From the NCBI RefSeq assembly GCF_000381985.1, contig NZ_KB907344.1:62001-126000 (forward strand): a stretch of 64,000 nucleotides of DNA, given 5' to 3'. The position numbers and the translations under genes were made by a program. This DNA comes from Novispirillum itersonii subsp. itersonii ATCC 12639 (lineage in GTDB: Bacteria > Pseudomonadota > Alphaproteobacteria > Rhodospirillales > Rhodospirillaceae). Within the stretch, counting starts at the first letter, position 1, and each line of letters opens with the position of its first letter. This document shows positions 1 to 9,213 of the stretch, piece after piece. The notes under the pieces are model-generated. The model made no database searches. It was not told the DNA's origin and worked only from the letters and a program-made list of their open reading frames with translations.

Positions 1-712
1 CCCGGCCCTTATACATCACCAGAATCCGGTCACAGAAGGATGACACCAGCGGCAGATCATGGCTGATGAAGATCAGAGCCATCCCGCGTTCCCGCACCAG
101 ATCATCCAGAATCGCCAGCACCTGAAGCCGCACGGTGACATCCAGTGCACTGGTCGGCTCGTCCGCAATGATCAGGTCCGGCTCGGGGATCAGCATCATC
201 GCGATCATGATCCGCTGCCCCATCCCGCCCGAGACCTCATGCGGATAGGTGGCAAACACCCGTTCCGGGTCACGGATCTTCACCCGCGCCAGCATCGCCA
301 GCGCCCGCTGCCGGGCCTCAGCCGCCGACACCCGGTGGTGCTGGCGGTATGCCTCGACAATCTGGTCACCGACGGTCATCACCGGATTCAGGGAATACTT
401 GGGATCCTGCATGATCATCGACATGCGGGCCCCCCGCACCGCCCGCCACTGCTTCGGGCTCAGCGACAAAAGATCCTGCCCCTGAAAGCGCAGGGTTTTC
501 GCGGTAATCCGGCCATTTCCGGCAGTCAGGCCAAGGATGGCACGCCCGGTCTGGGATTTGCCTGACCCGGACTCCCCGACGATCCCCAGCCGTTCCCGCC
601 CCAGCGTGAACGACAGACCGCGCACGGCCTCGACCTCACCGCGCGGGGTATGAAAGTGTACCCGCAGATCCTCCACCTCCAGCAGAGGTGCGGCAGACTT
701 CAGATCAGCCAT
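1..712 (-). CDS. Peptide/opine ABC transporter ATP-binding protein (DppD-like), 3' end missing
   Basis: Translated by hand from the minus strand; the frame is open to the left edge, so the C-terminus is missing. About 237 residues are visible. They carry a Walker A box (GESGSGKS, residues 46-53), a Q-loop (MQDP), the ABC signature (SGGMGQR), Walker B with catalytic Glu (IIADEPTSALD) and the switch His (ISHDL). This is the DppD/OppD type of ATPase that powers peptide or opine import at the inner membrane. The ATG shares one base with the TGA of the upstream permease, so it is translationally coupled as the fourth gene of the importer operon. A DppF-like partner may follow outside the window. 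Family is certain; substrate is not. Confidence 0.93.
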   Translation of the reverse strand, partial: MADLKSAAPLLEVEDLRVHFHTPRGEVEAVRGLSFTLGRERLGIVGESGSGKSQTGRAILGLTAGNGRITAKTLRFQGQDLLSLSPKQWRAVRGARMSMIMQDPKYSLNPVMTVGDQIVEAYRQHHRVSAAEARQRALAMLARVKIRDPERVFATYPHEVSGGMGQRIMIAMMLIPEPDLIIADEPTSALDVTVRLQVLAILDDLVRERGMALIFISHDLPLVSSFCDRILVMYKGR

Positions 713-1650
713 CAGCCATTCCCTCCGGCCCGCGGGTCAAGAACGTCGCGCAACCCGTCACCGAGCAGGTTAAACCCCAGACTGACGACAAAAATCGCCA
801 GACCCGGCACCGTTGCCACCCACCACTGATTCAGCAGGAACTGACGACCCTCAGAGATCATTGCCCCCCATTCCGGCAGCGGCGGCTGAGCCCCGAGGCC
901 CAGAAAGCCGAGCCCGGCAGCGGTCAGGATGATCCCCGCCATATCCAGCGTCACCCGCACGATCAGCGAGCTGGTGCACATCGGCATGATGTGACCGACG
1001 ATCAGCCGGGCATGTGACAGCCCCTGAAGGCGGGCGGCGGCAATATAGTCAGCCTTGCGCACCGTCAGCGTCTCCGCCCGTGCCAGCCGGGCATACGGCG
1101 GCCACGAGGTCAGGGCAATCGCCAGCACGGCATTTTCCAGCCCCGGCCCCAGCGCGGCGACAAAGGCAAGAGCCAGAATCAGCTTGGGGAAGGCCAGAAA
1201 AATGTCAGTGACCCGCATCAGCGCGGTATCCACCCAGCCACCGAAGTATCCGGCGACAGTGCCGACCAGCAGGCCGATCGGTGCGGCGGTGATCGCCACC
1301 AGCACCACCACCATCAGGGTATAGCGCGCCCCGTAAATCAGGCGGGACAGGATATCGCGCCCCATATTGTCAGTCCCGAACCAGTGCGCCGCCGATCCGG
1401 CCTGCAGCCGGTCATTCAGGACACCCTGCACCGGGTTATAGGGGGCCAGCAGCGGCGCGAACAGCGCCACCGCACACAGCAGCAGCACAATACTCAGCCC
1501 CAGCATCGCCAGCCGGTTCCGGCGGAAGGTCAGCCAGCCGAACCACAGCCGGCCCATCCGCGCCTGAAACCGCGACTGCGGGGTATCAGTCCTCAGCCAG
1601 CCGCGCAGACCCTGCGGCGCGGTGGCGGTGCCTGTCATTGGTTTGTTCAT
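712..1650 (-). CDS. ABC transporter permease, DppC-like
   Basis: 312-residue inner-membrane permease of the peptide/nickel/opine family. It has a cytoplasmic N-terminal segment (OppC_N type), a first membrane helix near residues 45-65 and the BPD_transp_1 region with the EAA-type loop in the second half. I start at the ATG at 1650 (MNKPMTG), which has a G-rich Shine-Dalgarno a few bases upstream. A start at 1764 would add 38 Cys-rich residues that lie inside the preceding permease gene. The stop overlaps the ATPase start by one base. It should pair with the DppB-like permease encoded just upstream to form the channel. Confidence 0.92.
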   Translation of the reverse strand: MNKPMTGTATAPQGLRGWLRTDTPQSRFQARMGRLWFGWLTFRRNRLAMLGLSIVLLLCAVALFAPLLAPYNPVQGVLNDRLQAGSAAHWFGTDNMGRDILSRLIYGARYTLMVVVLVAITAAPIGLLVGTVAGYFGGWVDTALMRVTDIFLAFPKLILALAFVAALGPGLENAVLAIALTSWPPYARLARAETLTVRKADYIAAARLQGLSHARLIVGHIMPMCTSSLIVRVTLDMAGIILTAAGLGFLGLGAQPPLPEWGAMISEGRQFLLNQWWVATVPGLAIFVVSLGFNLLGDGLRDVLDPRAGGNG

Positions 1651-1660
1651 CGCCGCCCCC

Positions 1661-2764
1661 TTATCGCCGTGCCCGTGGATCAAACAGCCGGTACAGCAGA
1701 TCCGACAGCAGATTGATCCCGATAAAGACACCCCCGACAATGATAGTGCCACCCAGCACCGCATTCATGTCGGCATTCAGCAGCGAACTGGTGATGTATG
1801 AGCCCAGCCCCGGCCACGCAAAGACGGTCTCGGTCAGCACCGACCCTTCCAGCAGGTGGGCATAAGACAGGGCGATCACCGTGATCAGCGGCACCATCAC
1901 ATTGCCCAGCGCATGGCGCCAGATCACCCGCGCTTCCGACACGCCTTTCACCCGGGCGGTCAGCACATATTCCTGCGCCAGCTGCTCCAGCATGAAAGAC
2001 CGGGTCATCCGGGCGATGTAGGCCAGCGAGAAATAGGCCAGCAACGCCGCCGGCAGCGTGATATGGCTGACGGCGTTCCAGAACACCTCCATATCCCCCT
2101 GCAGCAGGGCATCAACAAGGATCAGGCCGGTGACGGGCTCGAAGAAATCTTCCATCGCCGCGTCCAGCCGCCCCGGTCCGCCGACCCAGTCGAGCTTCAT
2201 ATAAAACAGCAGCAGCCCGACCAGCCCCAGCCAGAACACCGGCAGCGAATAACCGAACAGCCCGAGAACGCGGACGCAGTGATCCGGCCAGCGCCCGCGG
2301 TGAACCGCCGCCAGCACCCCCATCGGCACCCCCAGCAACACACCGAGGATGGTCGCGATGGTGGCCAGTTCCAGCGTTGCCGGAAACACCCGGACGATAT
2401 CGTCCAGAACCGGGCGTGACGTCAGCACCGAGGTGCCGAAATCGCCCTGAAAGATCTTCACGACATAGTCAAAAAACTGCTGATACAGCGGCAGATGCAG
2501 ACCCATCTCGTGATAAACGCGGTCATACACATCCGCCGGAGCCCGGTCCCCGACCGCCGCCAGAACCGGATCAATCGGCAGCACCCGGCCGATCAGGAAG
2601 GTGATGATCAGAAGCCCGAGGAACGTCACCGCCAGCGACCCGAAAGTCCGCAGCAGCAACAGCCCCGCCCGCTTCAGCCTGACCCGCCCCGGTGACGCCT
2701 GACGCGCCCCGGAGCGGGACGGGCTGGCCGTTTCCGGCCCGCCCTGTTCCGCCCGTTCGGTCAT
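1661..2764 (-). CDS. ABC transporter permease, DppB-like
   Basis: 367-residue permease of the DppB/OppB type. Residues 1-25 are a hydrophilic leader. A first transmembrane helix (about 35-60) is followed by a periplasmic loop and a cluster of five further helices with the EAA motif ahead of the RHALGNVMVPL segment, a hallmark of DppB proteins. It starts 11 bases after the stop of the substrate-binding protein gene and ends 10 bases before the DppC-like start, so the genes form one operon. Substrate cannot be read from the permease; peptides, opines and nickel are the family's usual cargo. Confidence 0.92.
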   Translation of the reverse strand: MTERAEQGGPETASPSRSGARQASPGRVRLKRAGLLLLRTFGSLAVTFLGLLIITFLIGRVLPIDPVLAAVGDRAPADVYDRVYHEMGLHLPLYQQFFDYVVKIFQGDFGTSVLTSRPVLDDIVRVFPATLELATIATILGVLLGVPMGVLAAVHRGRWPDHCVRVLGLFGYSLPVFWLGLVGLLLFYMKLDWVGGPGRLDAAMEDFFEPVTGLILVDALLQGDMEVFWNAVSHITLPAALLAYFSLAYIARMTRSFMLEQLAQEYVLTARVKGVSEARVIWRHALGNVMVPLITVIALSYAHLLEGSVLTETVFAWPGLGSYITSSLLNADMNAVLGGTIIVGGVFIGINLLSDLLYRLFDPRARR

Positions 2765-2775
2765 CAGATCGGGTC

Positions 2776-4368
2776 TCAGTCCTTGCTGACGCCAGCGTAA
2801 AGGTTGGTGTCAAACGACGGCCCGAGCACCAGATTCTTCACATTCTTCCGGGCCACCGCCACTTCGGTTTCCTGGAACATGATGATGAACGGTGAGTTCT
2901 CGAGGATCGTCTTCTGCAGGTCCTGATAGACGGCGGCACGCTTGGCAGCGTCCCGTTCCATCAGGTTGGCGGCAGTGGTCTTGGTCAGATCCGGGATATC
3001 CCACGCATTACGCCACGCCAGCGTCTTGACCTTGCCTTCATCCGAGTTATCCGGGTTGGAGGCGAAGGTTTCCGCATTGGTATGCGGGTCCTGATAGTCA
3101 GCACCCCACTGGAACATGGTGATATCGTGGTTACGGGCCCGGTACTTGGTCAGTACCTGCTTGCCGTCACCGGGAATGATCTCCAGCTGCACACCGGCCT
3201 GTGCGAAGGTCGACTGCAGCGACTGGGCGATCTGGGTGGTCATGGTGACGTTACGGGTGTCAATGGTGGCCTTAAAGCCATTTTCCAGCCCGGCCTGCTT
3301 CAGCAGATCCTTGGCCTTGGCGACATCCAGAGAGTACGGGGTCTCGTTCGACGCCCCGAGGAAGCCGTTCGGCAGGAACGTCTGATGCTTGGTGGCACGG
3401 CCCGCCATGATGACATTGGCAATGCCATCGTAATCCACCAGATACTTCAGAGCCTTACGGACTTCCGGCTTCTGCAGGTACTGGTTCTTCTGGTTCAGGC
3501 CGACATACCAGACCGTGCCCTTGGGGGCAGACACCAGATGCAGGTTCGCGTTGCCCTTGGCGGTCTTCAGCTGATCAGCTTCAAGATTACGGGCAATATC
3601 AACGTCGCCCTTTTCCAGCAGCAGCTGCTGCGAGGCGGATTCCTTGACCTGACGGATCAGCACCCGCTTCAGTTTCGGCTTTTCGCCCCAATAGTTTTCA
3701 TTGGCAACCAGCGACAGCGACTCGCCGGGCTTCCACTGGCGCAGGGCATAGGCCCCGGACCCGGCATAGTTGGTCTTCAGCCATTCATTGCCGAGATCGC
3801 CGTTCTTTTCGTGCTTCAGCACTTCGACCTTATCGACCACCGAGGCAACGGTGGCGGTCAGGCAGTTCAGCACGAAAGACGGGGCATAGGGCTTATCGAC
3901 CTGAAACACCAGAGTCTCGGCATCGACGGCCTTGACCTTGTCCTTCACGTTGTCCGGGGTCAGGCCGAACTGGGTCAGGATGAAGGCCGGGGACTTGTTG
4001 AGGATCACAGCACGCTGCAGCGAAAACGCCGCATCTTCCGCCGTCACCGGGTTACCGGAGACGAACTTGACCCCTTTGCGCATCTTGAAGGTATAGGTCA
4101 GGGCATCGTCAGAGACGGTCCAGCTTTCGGCCAGCGTACCGCGCAGTTTCGAGACGTCTTTGATGTCAAAGGCGACCAGACGGTCATAGGTGTTGCCGGT
4201 GTATTCGCCGGTCGAAATCTCGAACGCTTCACCGGGATCGAGGGAGATGATGTCGTCGATGGCAAAAGCCATCACCAGCGTGTCCTTCGGGGTGTCAGCC
4301 AGCGCCAGACCATACGGGGTCATCGCCAGAACCGTTCCCAGTGCCGCACCGGCCAGATAGTTACGCAT
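2776..4368 (-). CDS. Periplasmic substrate-binding protein of peptide/opine ABC importer
   Basis: 530-residue extracellular solute-binding protein of family 5 (DppA/OppA). The N-terminus is a signal peptide ending near LALADTP (about residue 25). The mature part contains the family's usual markers: LAESWTVSDDALTYTFKMRKGVKF near the N-terminus, then GTVWYVGLN and VRKALKYLVDYD in the middle. It is the first gene of the operon and a G-rich Shine-Dalgarno (AGGGAGC) precedes the ATG. It delivers ligand to the two permeases. The ligand is not determinable from sequence. Confidence 0.93.
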   Translation of the reverse strand: MRNYLAGAALGTVLAMTPYGLALADTPKDTLVMAFAIDDIISLDPGEAFEISTGEYTGNTYDRLVAFDIKDVSKLRGTLAESWTVSDDALTYTFKMRKGVKFVSGNPVTAEDAAFSLQRAVILNKSPAFILTQFGLTPDNVKDKVKAVDAETLVFQVDKPYAPSFVLNCLTATVASVVDKVEVLKHEKNGDLGNEWLKTNYAGSGAYALRQWKPGESLSLVANENYWGEKPKLKRVLIRQVKESASQQLLLEKGDVDIARNLEADQLKTAKGNANLHLVSAPKGTVWYVGLNQKNQYLQKPEVRKALKYLVDYDGIANVIMAGRATKHQTFLPNGFLGASNETPYSLDVAKAKDLLKQAGLENGFKATIDTRNVTMTTQIAQSLQSTFAQAGVQLEIIPGDGKQVLTKYRARNHDITMFQWGADYQDPHTNAETFASNPDNSDEGKVKTLAWRNAWDIPDLTKTTAANLMERDAAKRAAVYQDLQKTILENSPFIIMFQETEVAVARKNVKNLVLGPSFDTNLYAGVSKD

Positions 4369-4842
4369 GAATATGTGCTCCCTGTTTCGTTCAGTACCAA
4401 ACCGTCTGTCTGCCGACAGGTTTGCCGCAGACGACCCGAAACGCCCTCCGGGCGGGGATGAAGCCCGTTCTTACCGATGACGCCACAGGCGCGCTTTCTC
4501 ACCGGTTTGGCTGTTTTGCCCCGCACACCCACAGAGCATAACAAGAAAGTGCAACATTTCTAATGCTTTCGGAAAACTGATCCGAAAAACCACCCGGCAC
4601 GGCCTCACCGCCCCCGGGACGACCGGATATTTTATACATAGATTTCAGGCCGGGGAAACCGCTGTTCCCGATTCTCTCCGCCCACCCCACAGACTACTCT
4701 TGGGTGTAGTTATTATGTATATTGAGAAATCCATACCTTGATCGAAATCCCGACTCTGGTATTACGCCTCTCCCGTCATAAAACCGTCGCCCCACCGGGA
4801 AAAGACGACGGAAAAACGATGACACGCGGAGAAAACCCGGGA
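4369..4842. other. Intergenic region between ABC operon and chemoreceptor
   Basis: 474 bases separating two divergent genes. The part near the ABC operon is GC-rich; the part from about 4520 to 4740 is clearly AT-richer and presumably holds both promoters. I could not find a -35/-10 pair, sigma-28 or sigma-54 site good enough to call. A TTG at 4738 and an ATG at 4819 could extend the chemoreceptor upstream, but only the ATG at 4843 has a convincing Shine-Dalgarno. Confidence 0.5.
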
Positions 4843-6531
4843 ATGATCCTGATCAAATCACTCAGCATCAGTCGTAAGCTGGGGACTATCGTGATAATCG
4901 CACTGCTCGGTTACATCATGATCGTCACCCTGACGCTGATGAACATCCGATCCACCCTGATGCACGACCGCGAAGACATGCTGCGGCAGATGGTCGAGAC
5001 ATCGACCAGCATTGTCCGCACGTATGTCGACCGCGCCAGATCCGGCGAAATGCCACAGGCCGAAGCCCAGAAACGGGCCGCCGAATCGCTGCGGATGATG
5101 AGGTTTGACGGCAATTCCAACTACTTCTTTATCCTCGACTTCAACGCCCAGACGATCATGCACGGGGCCGACCCGAAGCTGGACGGCACAGACATGAGCG
5201 GGGTGACCAGCGTCAGCGGAGAGCGCCCGTTCCTGAAAATCTCGGAAACCGGAAGGACCGGGGCCGGTTTTGTCCTGTACCACTGGAAGCGCCCCAACAG
5301 CGAAGCCGTGGTGCCAAAACTGTCGTACGTCACCGGCATTCCCGAATGGCAATGGAGCATCGGCACCGGCATCTATATTGATGACGTCGATACCCTGTTC
5401 TTCCGGAAAGCGCTGGAACTCGGGACGATCTCCCTGCTGGTGATCCTCACTCTGGGGGCCATCGCCGTGCTGATCGCCCGGGATACCAGCACTGCGGTCA
5501 CAACCCTGACCCGGGAAATGAACAGCCTGTCGGCAGGCAATACCGACCTTGATATCGGCGGCGGCGAGCGCCGCGACGAAATCGGCGCCATGTCGCGGGC
5601 GGTCATGGTGTTCCGGGATAATATGATCCATAACCGCGCCCTGCGGGAACAACAGGACGCCGAAGACCGCCTGAAAACGGAACGGGCAGGCCGGATTGAG
5701 GCCCTGACAGCCGCCTTCGATGCCGAGGTCGCACGGCTGGTCGCCGCCGTCACCACCTCCGCCACCCGGCTGGAAGCAACGGCAGAAGACATGACCGGCA
5801 TCTCGCGCCAGACCTCGGCACAGGCCACGTCGGTTGCCGCCGCTGCCGAACAGGCATCCGCCAATGTCCATACGGTCGCATCTGCCGCCGAAGAACTCTC
5901 CGCCTCAATCCGCGCCATTACCGAACGGGTCGGCACGGCCTCTGACCTCGCCCGTCAGGCTGCGGAGCAGGTCAGCCTGAGCACCGGACAGATCAACCGC
6001 CTGCAGCAGGCAACCCAAAGCATCGGTGAGGTGGTCTCCCTGATTACCGCCATTGCTGACCAGACCAACCTTCTGGCCCTGAACGCCACCATCGAGGCCG
6101 CCCGGGCCGGGGATGCCGGCAAGGGCTTTGCCGTTGTCGCCAATGAAGTGAAGACACTGGCCAATCAGACATCGCGCGCCACCGAAGAAATCCGCGCCCA
6201 GATCGATAACGTGCAGGCCCAGACCAGACTTGCGGTGGACGCCATCGCCAGAACCGGCACCGCGATTGAAAACGTCAGTGCCGTTTCCAGCGCCATTGCC
6301 GAAGCGGTGGGAGAGCAGGACCACGCCACCCGCGAGATTGCCCACAGCGTCGAGCAGGCTTCTGCCGGAACGCAGGATGTGACCGGCAACATCCATGGCG
6401 TCACCGCCGCCGCTCAGAAGACCGGCGCTGTTTCCGCCGATGTTCTGACCGCGGCCACCGAACTGACGGCCCATGCCGATGACCTGAAGGCACTGGTCGA
6501 CCGCTTCCTGAGCGAGGTCCGTACCGCCTGA
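4843..6531 (+). CDS. Methyl-accepting chemotaxis protein with single Cache sensor domain
   Basis: 562-residue chemoreceptor. A first membrane helix (about residues 10-32) is followed by a periplasmic single-Cache (sCache_2) domain, recognisable from the [17 protein letters not shown] and [17 protein letters not shown] segments. A second helix, a HAMP segment and a C-terminal signalling hairpin follow. The hairpin tip is canonical ([20 protein letters not shown], then [10 protein letters not shown]). The start is set at 4843 because GGAGA lies about 10 bases upstream. sCache_2 receptors usually bind small carboxylates, but the ligand here is unknown. It stands alone, with no che gene beside it. 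Confidence 0.93.
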   Translation: MILIKSLSISRKLGTIVIIALLGYIMIVTLTLMNIRSTLMHDREDMLRQMVETSTSIVRTYVDRARSGEMPQAEAQKRAAESLRMMRFDGNSNYFFILDFNAQTIMHGADPKLDGTDMSGVTSVSGERPFLKISETGRTGAGFVLYHWKRPNSEAVVPKLSYVTGIPEWQWSIGTGIYIDDVDTLFFRKALELGTISLLVILTLGAIAVLIARDTSTAVTTLTREMNSLSAGNTDLDIGGGERRDEIGAMSRAVMVFRDNMIHNRALREQQDAEDRLKTERAGRIEALTAAFDAEVARLVAAVTTSATRLEATAEDMTGISRQTSAQATSVAAAAEQASANVHTVASAAEELSASIRAITERVGTASDLARQAAEQVSLSTGQINRLQQATQSIGEVVSLITAIADQTNLLALNATIEAARAGDAGKGFAVVANEVKTLANQTSRATEEIRAQIDNVQAQTRLAVDAIARTGTAIENVSAVSSAIAEAVGEQDHATREIAHSVEQASAGTQDVTGNIHGVTAAAQKTGAVSADVLTAATELTAHADDLKALVDRFLSEVRTA

Positions 6532-6537
6532 TCCGCC

Positions 6538-7182
6538 TTACGGCAGAGCCGCCGCCACAGCCATCAGCATGGCGGCGGCAAAGCCCAGCAGGACCATCCC
6601 GGCCCCCCTGTTGATCCACAGCAGCACCGGCGGAGACAGCCGGTGCCGCATCAGCGATACCCCGGTACTCAGGATCACCCACCACAGCATTGACCCGCAG
6701 AACACCCCGGCCACCAGCGCCAGCGCGGTTGCCGCATCGGCCCCCGCCCCCAGCCCAAGACCGGCGAAGAGAGCCGCGAACAGGGCGATCGTCGGCGGAT
6801 TGGCAATGGTCAGCGCAAAGGTGGCGGCACACAGCCCCAGAACCCCGCGCCGCCCCCCGGCGGAGGCCCCATCCCCCGAGGCCGGAGCCGAACGCAGGGT
6901 TTTCACCGCCAACCACAGCAGCACCAGCGCCCCGCCGCCATTCAGCAGAATCGCATGCTCCTGCAACAGCGCCGCCACTCCGGCCACACCAAACGCAGCA
7001 ACGGCGGCATAAACGCCATCGGCCAGTGCGGTGCCAAGCCCGCCCGCCACCCCGGCCAGAACCCCACCTTCCAGCGTGCGGCGCATACACAGGATGCCGA
7101 TCGGCCCGACCGGGGCGGCAATCGACAGGCCCAGCCCCATTCCCTTCAACAGCATAACGGCAAGATCAAACGACGCGGTCAT
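6538..7182 (-). CDS. LysE/RhtB family amino-acid exporter
   Basis: 214-residue polytopic inner-membrane protein. The N-terminus has the LysE/RhtB pattern (GLSIAAPVGPIGILCMRRTLEGG, a PVGPxxxxxxRxxLxxG motif near residues 18-40) and about six hydrophobic helices follow. Members export amino acids such as lysine, homoserine or threonine by proton exchange. The start lies 3 bases after the stop of the Lrp/AsnC regulator, so the two are co-transcribed. This is the common layout of an Lrp-type regulator controlling its exporter. Substrate is unassigned. Confidence 0.9.
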   Translation of the reverse strand: MTASFDLAVMLLKGMGLGLSIAAPVGPIGILCMRRTLEGGVLAGVAGGLGTALADGVYAAVAAFGVAGVAALLQEHAILLNGGGALVLLWLAVKTLRSAPASGDGASAGGRRGVLGLCAATFALTIANPPTIALFAALFAGLGLGAGADAATALALVAGVFCGSMLWWVILSTGVSLMRHRLSPPVLLWINRGAGMVLLGFAAAMLMAVAAALP

Positions 7183-7185
7183 GGC

Positions 7186-7644
7186 TTATCCCTCCCCCAG
7201 CAGGGGCAGGGCCCCCGTTTCTTTCGGTGATGACAGTGCAAGCTGGGTGTGGGTCCGGCCAACCCCCGGCAGATCCTTCAGGCCGGTGGCCAGAAAGCCT
7301 TCCAAAGCGGCCACGGATCCGACCCGGACCTTCAGCAGATACGACCAGTCGCCGGTGACATGGTGACACTCCAGCACCTCAGGCCGCTGGCGCATCCGGT
7401 TCAGAAACCCCGGCTCCCATTCCGGGCGCTCAATCGCGACAAAAATGAACGCCAGAATATCCAGACCGGCCTTCACCGGATCAACCCGGACAGTCCACCC
7501 CTGCAGAATCCCCGAAGCCTCCAGACGGCGCACCCGGTCCGCCACCCCGGAAACAGACAGCCCGACGGCGGCCCCAAGGTCGGCATACGATGACCGTCCC
7601 TGCTCCTGCAGCAGGGCAAGCAAACGACGATCCATGTCATCCAT
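7186..7644 (-). CDS. Lrp/AsnC family transcriptional regulator
   Basis: 152-residue regulator with an N-terminal winged helix-turn-helix (residues 1-60, SYADLGAAVGLSVSGVADRVRRLE) and a C-terminal RAM/ligand-binding domain (about 65-145, with ECHHVTGDWSYLLKVRV). These proteins sense amino acids and control transport or catabolic genes. It is upstream of and nearly touching the LysE-family exporter, its probable target. It diverges from the phasin gene, leaving about 250 bases for both promoters. Confidence 0.93.
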   Translation of the reverse strand: MDDMDRRLLALLQEQGRSSYADLGAAVGLSVSGVADRVRRLEASGILQGWTVRVDPVKAGLDILAFIFVAIERPEWEPGFLNRMRQRPEVLECHHVTGDWSYLLKVRVGSVAALEGFLATGLKDLPGVGRTHTQLALSSPKETGALPLLGEG

Positions 7645-7731
7645 CGTAATTTTTCCTGTCTTAATTTATTTTCTCTGTAATTTTTCTCACGATTCTCTGA
7701 CGACGTCCACTCTGGCCTGAGAGCAATGACA

Positions 7732-7752
7732 TTTTTGTGCGCTGCACAAAAA
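7732..7752. promoter_or_regulatory. Candidate PhaR operator upstream of phasin
   Basis: A perfect 9-base inverted repeat with a 3-base spacer (TTTTTGTGC-GCT-GCACAAAAA). Its core TGC-N3-GCA matches the TGC-rich palindrome bound by the PHA-responsive repressor PhaR in alphaproteobacteria. It ends 5 bases before the -35 hexamer of the phasin promoter. The sequence match is direct; binding is inferred. Confidence 0.65.
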
Positions 7753-7756
7753 GGGA

Positions 7757-7784
7757 TTGACTCTATCCCCGAACGCGCTATCTT
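7757..7784 (+). promoter_or_regulatory. Sigma-70-type promoter of the phasin gene
   Basis: TTGACT at 7757-7762, a 16-base spacer and TATCTT at 7779-7784. This predicts a start of transcription near 7791 and a leader of about 105 bases before the phasin ATG. Confidence 0.55.
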
Positions 7785-7898
7785 ACCCTCATGTTGCACC
7801 GCAAAATCTGCCGGTGCGTCCCCCGGAGTGGCTGACAGGCGGAACGATCCGCCGGACAGTTCAGGCTGCTCCCCACCGCCCTGATGAGGAGTTCTGCC

Positions 7899-8246
7899 AT
7901 GCTCAAGACTTTTGATGACGTCGTCGCCTTCAACAAAGCCAACGTTGACGCTTTCGTTCAGGCTGGCACCAAGTTTGCCACCGGCGCTGAAGAAATCGCC
8001 AAGGAAGTGTTTGGCTACACCGGCAAGGCCTTTGAAGGCGCCGTCGAGACCTCCAAGGCTTTCTCGTCCTGCAAGACCCCGGTCGAAGTCGCCCAGCTGA
8101 ACCAGAAGCTGGCCAAGGACAACTGGGATGCCGCCGTCGCTGAAGGCACCAAGCTGGCTGAAATGGCCACCGTGGTGACCAAGTCGGCGTTCGAGCCGGT
8201 GCAGGCCCGTTACAAGGCCGCCTTTGACAACTTCTCCGGCAAGTAA
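7899..8246 (+). CDS. phaP: Phasin (PHA granule-associated protein)
   Basis: 115-residue amphipathic helical protein of the phasin family. Residues 1-12 are MLKTFDDVVAFN; the body has the phasin pattern of Ala/Lys-rich helices (QAGTKFATGAEEIAKEV, FEPVQARYKAAFDNF). Phasins coat polyhydroxyalkanoate granules in the cytoplasm. The ATG at 7899 is used because GAGGAG lies 7 bases upstream; the in-frame ATG 15 bases earlier lacks one. Codon use (many AAG, GCC, GAA) fits a highly expressed gene. A strong promoter with a PhaR-like box precedes it and an intrinsic terminator follows, so it is a single-gene unit. Confidence 0.92.
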   Translation: MLKTFDDVVAFNKANVDAFVQAGTKFATGAEEIAKEVFGYTGKAFEGAVETSKAFSSCKTPVEVAQLNQKLAKDNWDAAVAEGTKLAEMATVVTKSAFEPVQARYKAAFDNFSGK

Positions 8247-8283
8247 GACCCGGCCGGTTGATCCGGTCGTCTGACGCCAGACA

Positions 8284-8321
8284 GAAAACCCCCCATCCGG
8301 TCAGACCGGATGGGGGGTTTT
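8284..8321 (+). terminator. Intrinsic terminator after phasin
   Basis: GC-rich stem CCCCCCATCCGGT / ACCGGATGGGGGG with short loop, followed by TTTTCATTTT. An A-tract on the other side makes it potentially bidirectional. Confidence 0.9.
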
Positions 8322-8370
8322 CATTTTAGATCAGCACCGGATTTAAGACAGAGCCGGGCAGCCCCTGCGC

Positions 8371-9213
8371 TCAGGGTCGGCCCTGCCCCAGCTCCTGCAC
8401 CACCTTGGCGATCCGCTCACGGTCCGCCCCGTCCGGGGCCAGCGACAGATACACGTCCAGCGCGGCCAGCGCCCCGTCCAGATCCCCCAGCCGCATGTGC
8501 ATCAGCCCGCTTTCACGCCACAGCCAATGGTCATCGGGGGTCACCAGCAACATGCGCTCCACCGTCGCCAGCGCCGCTTCATAATCCCCGGCCTGCAAGG
8601 CCCGCAGCTTGATATTCGCCTGAAGGCGGATCAGCACTTCCCGGTTACTGACGGCAGCATAGATGGCCGGGCTCAGTTCAGCCTCCGGCCCTTCGATCGC
8701 CTTGACCAACCCGCGCAGATCGGCAACCGACAGATCAGCCCCGTCATGGAATGGATCAAGGATCACCCGCTCCCCATCCTCGCCATCAACGCGGATGATG
8801 AAGTGCCCGGGAAAATTCAGCCCCTCCGCCGTCCAGCCGACCGAACGGGCCAGCGTCAGGTACAGAATCCCCAGACTGACCGGCAACCCGCGCCGCCGTT
8901 CCATCACCCGGATCAGATCCGCATTATCAGGGTCCTCATAGGTCTCGGCGTCGCCATGATAGCCATACACCCCGACCATCACCTCGCGCAGCAGATCACC
9001 CCGCCGGATTGCCGAGGAACAGTCCTCCTCCGACGTCACCCGCTCCCGCAGGGTGGCAAGCAGAGCGTCAAGGTGATCCTGTGCCGCCTTCAGGTTCCGA
9101 CCCGGCCGGGCCGCATCGGCCAGCGCCAGCGCCGTCAGGGCCAGATCAATCCCAGCATCCTCACAGTCGGCCAGCTGATCCAGTATCCACCCCGTTTCGC
9201 GGTGTTGTGTCAT
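8371..9213 (-). CDS. SirB1 family protein (transglutaminase-like plus TPR)
   Basis: 280-residue protein of the SirB1/YchA type. The N-terminal part is a degenerate transglutaminase-like domain (RRGLPVSLGILYLTLARSVGW, then LNFPGHFIIRV and ILDPFHDG). The C-terminal part has tetratricopeptide-like helices (about residues 190-275, LWRESGLMHMRLGDLDGALAALD). The molecular role of the family is not established. The ATG overlaps the stop of the BON lipoprotein gene by 4 bases, so it is the last gene of the rsmI-yraN-BON-sirB1 run. Confidence 0.88.
   Translation of the reverse strand: MTQHRETGWILDQLADCEDAGIDLALTALALADAARPGRNLKAAQDHLDALLATLRERVTSEEDCSSAIRRGDLLREVMVGVYGYHGDAETYEDPDNADLIRVMERRRGLPVSLGILYLTLARSVGWTAEGLNFPGHFIIRVDGEDGERVILDPFHDGADLSVADLRGLVKAIEGPEAELSPAIYAAVSNREVLIRLQANIKLRALQAGDYEAALATVERMLLVTPDDHWLWRESGLMHMRLGDLDGALAALDVYLSLAPDGADRERIAKVVQELGQGRP

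Noticed and set aside
3082-4461. 459-codon open frame opposite the substrate-binding protein gene
   Set aside because: Mirror frame of a well-supported family 5 binding protein with signal peptide; no ribosome site and no known fold.
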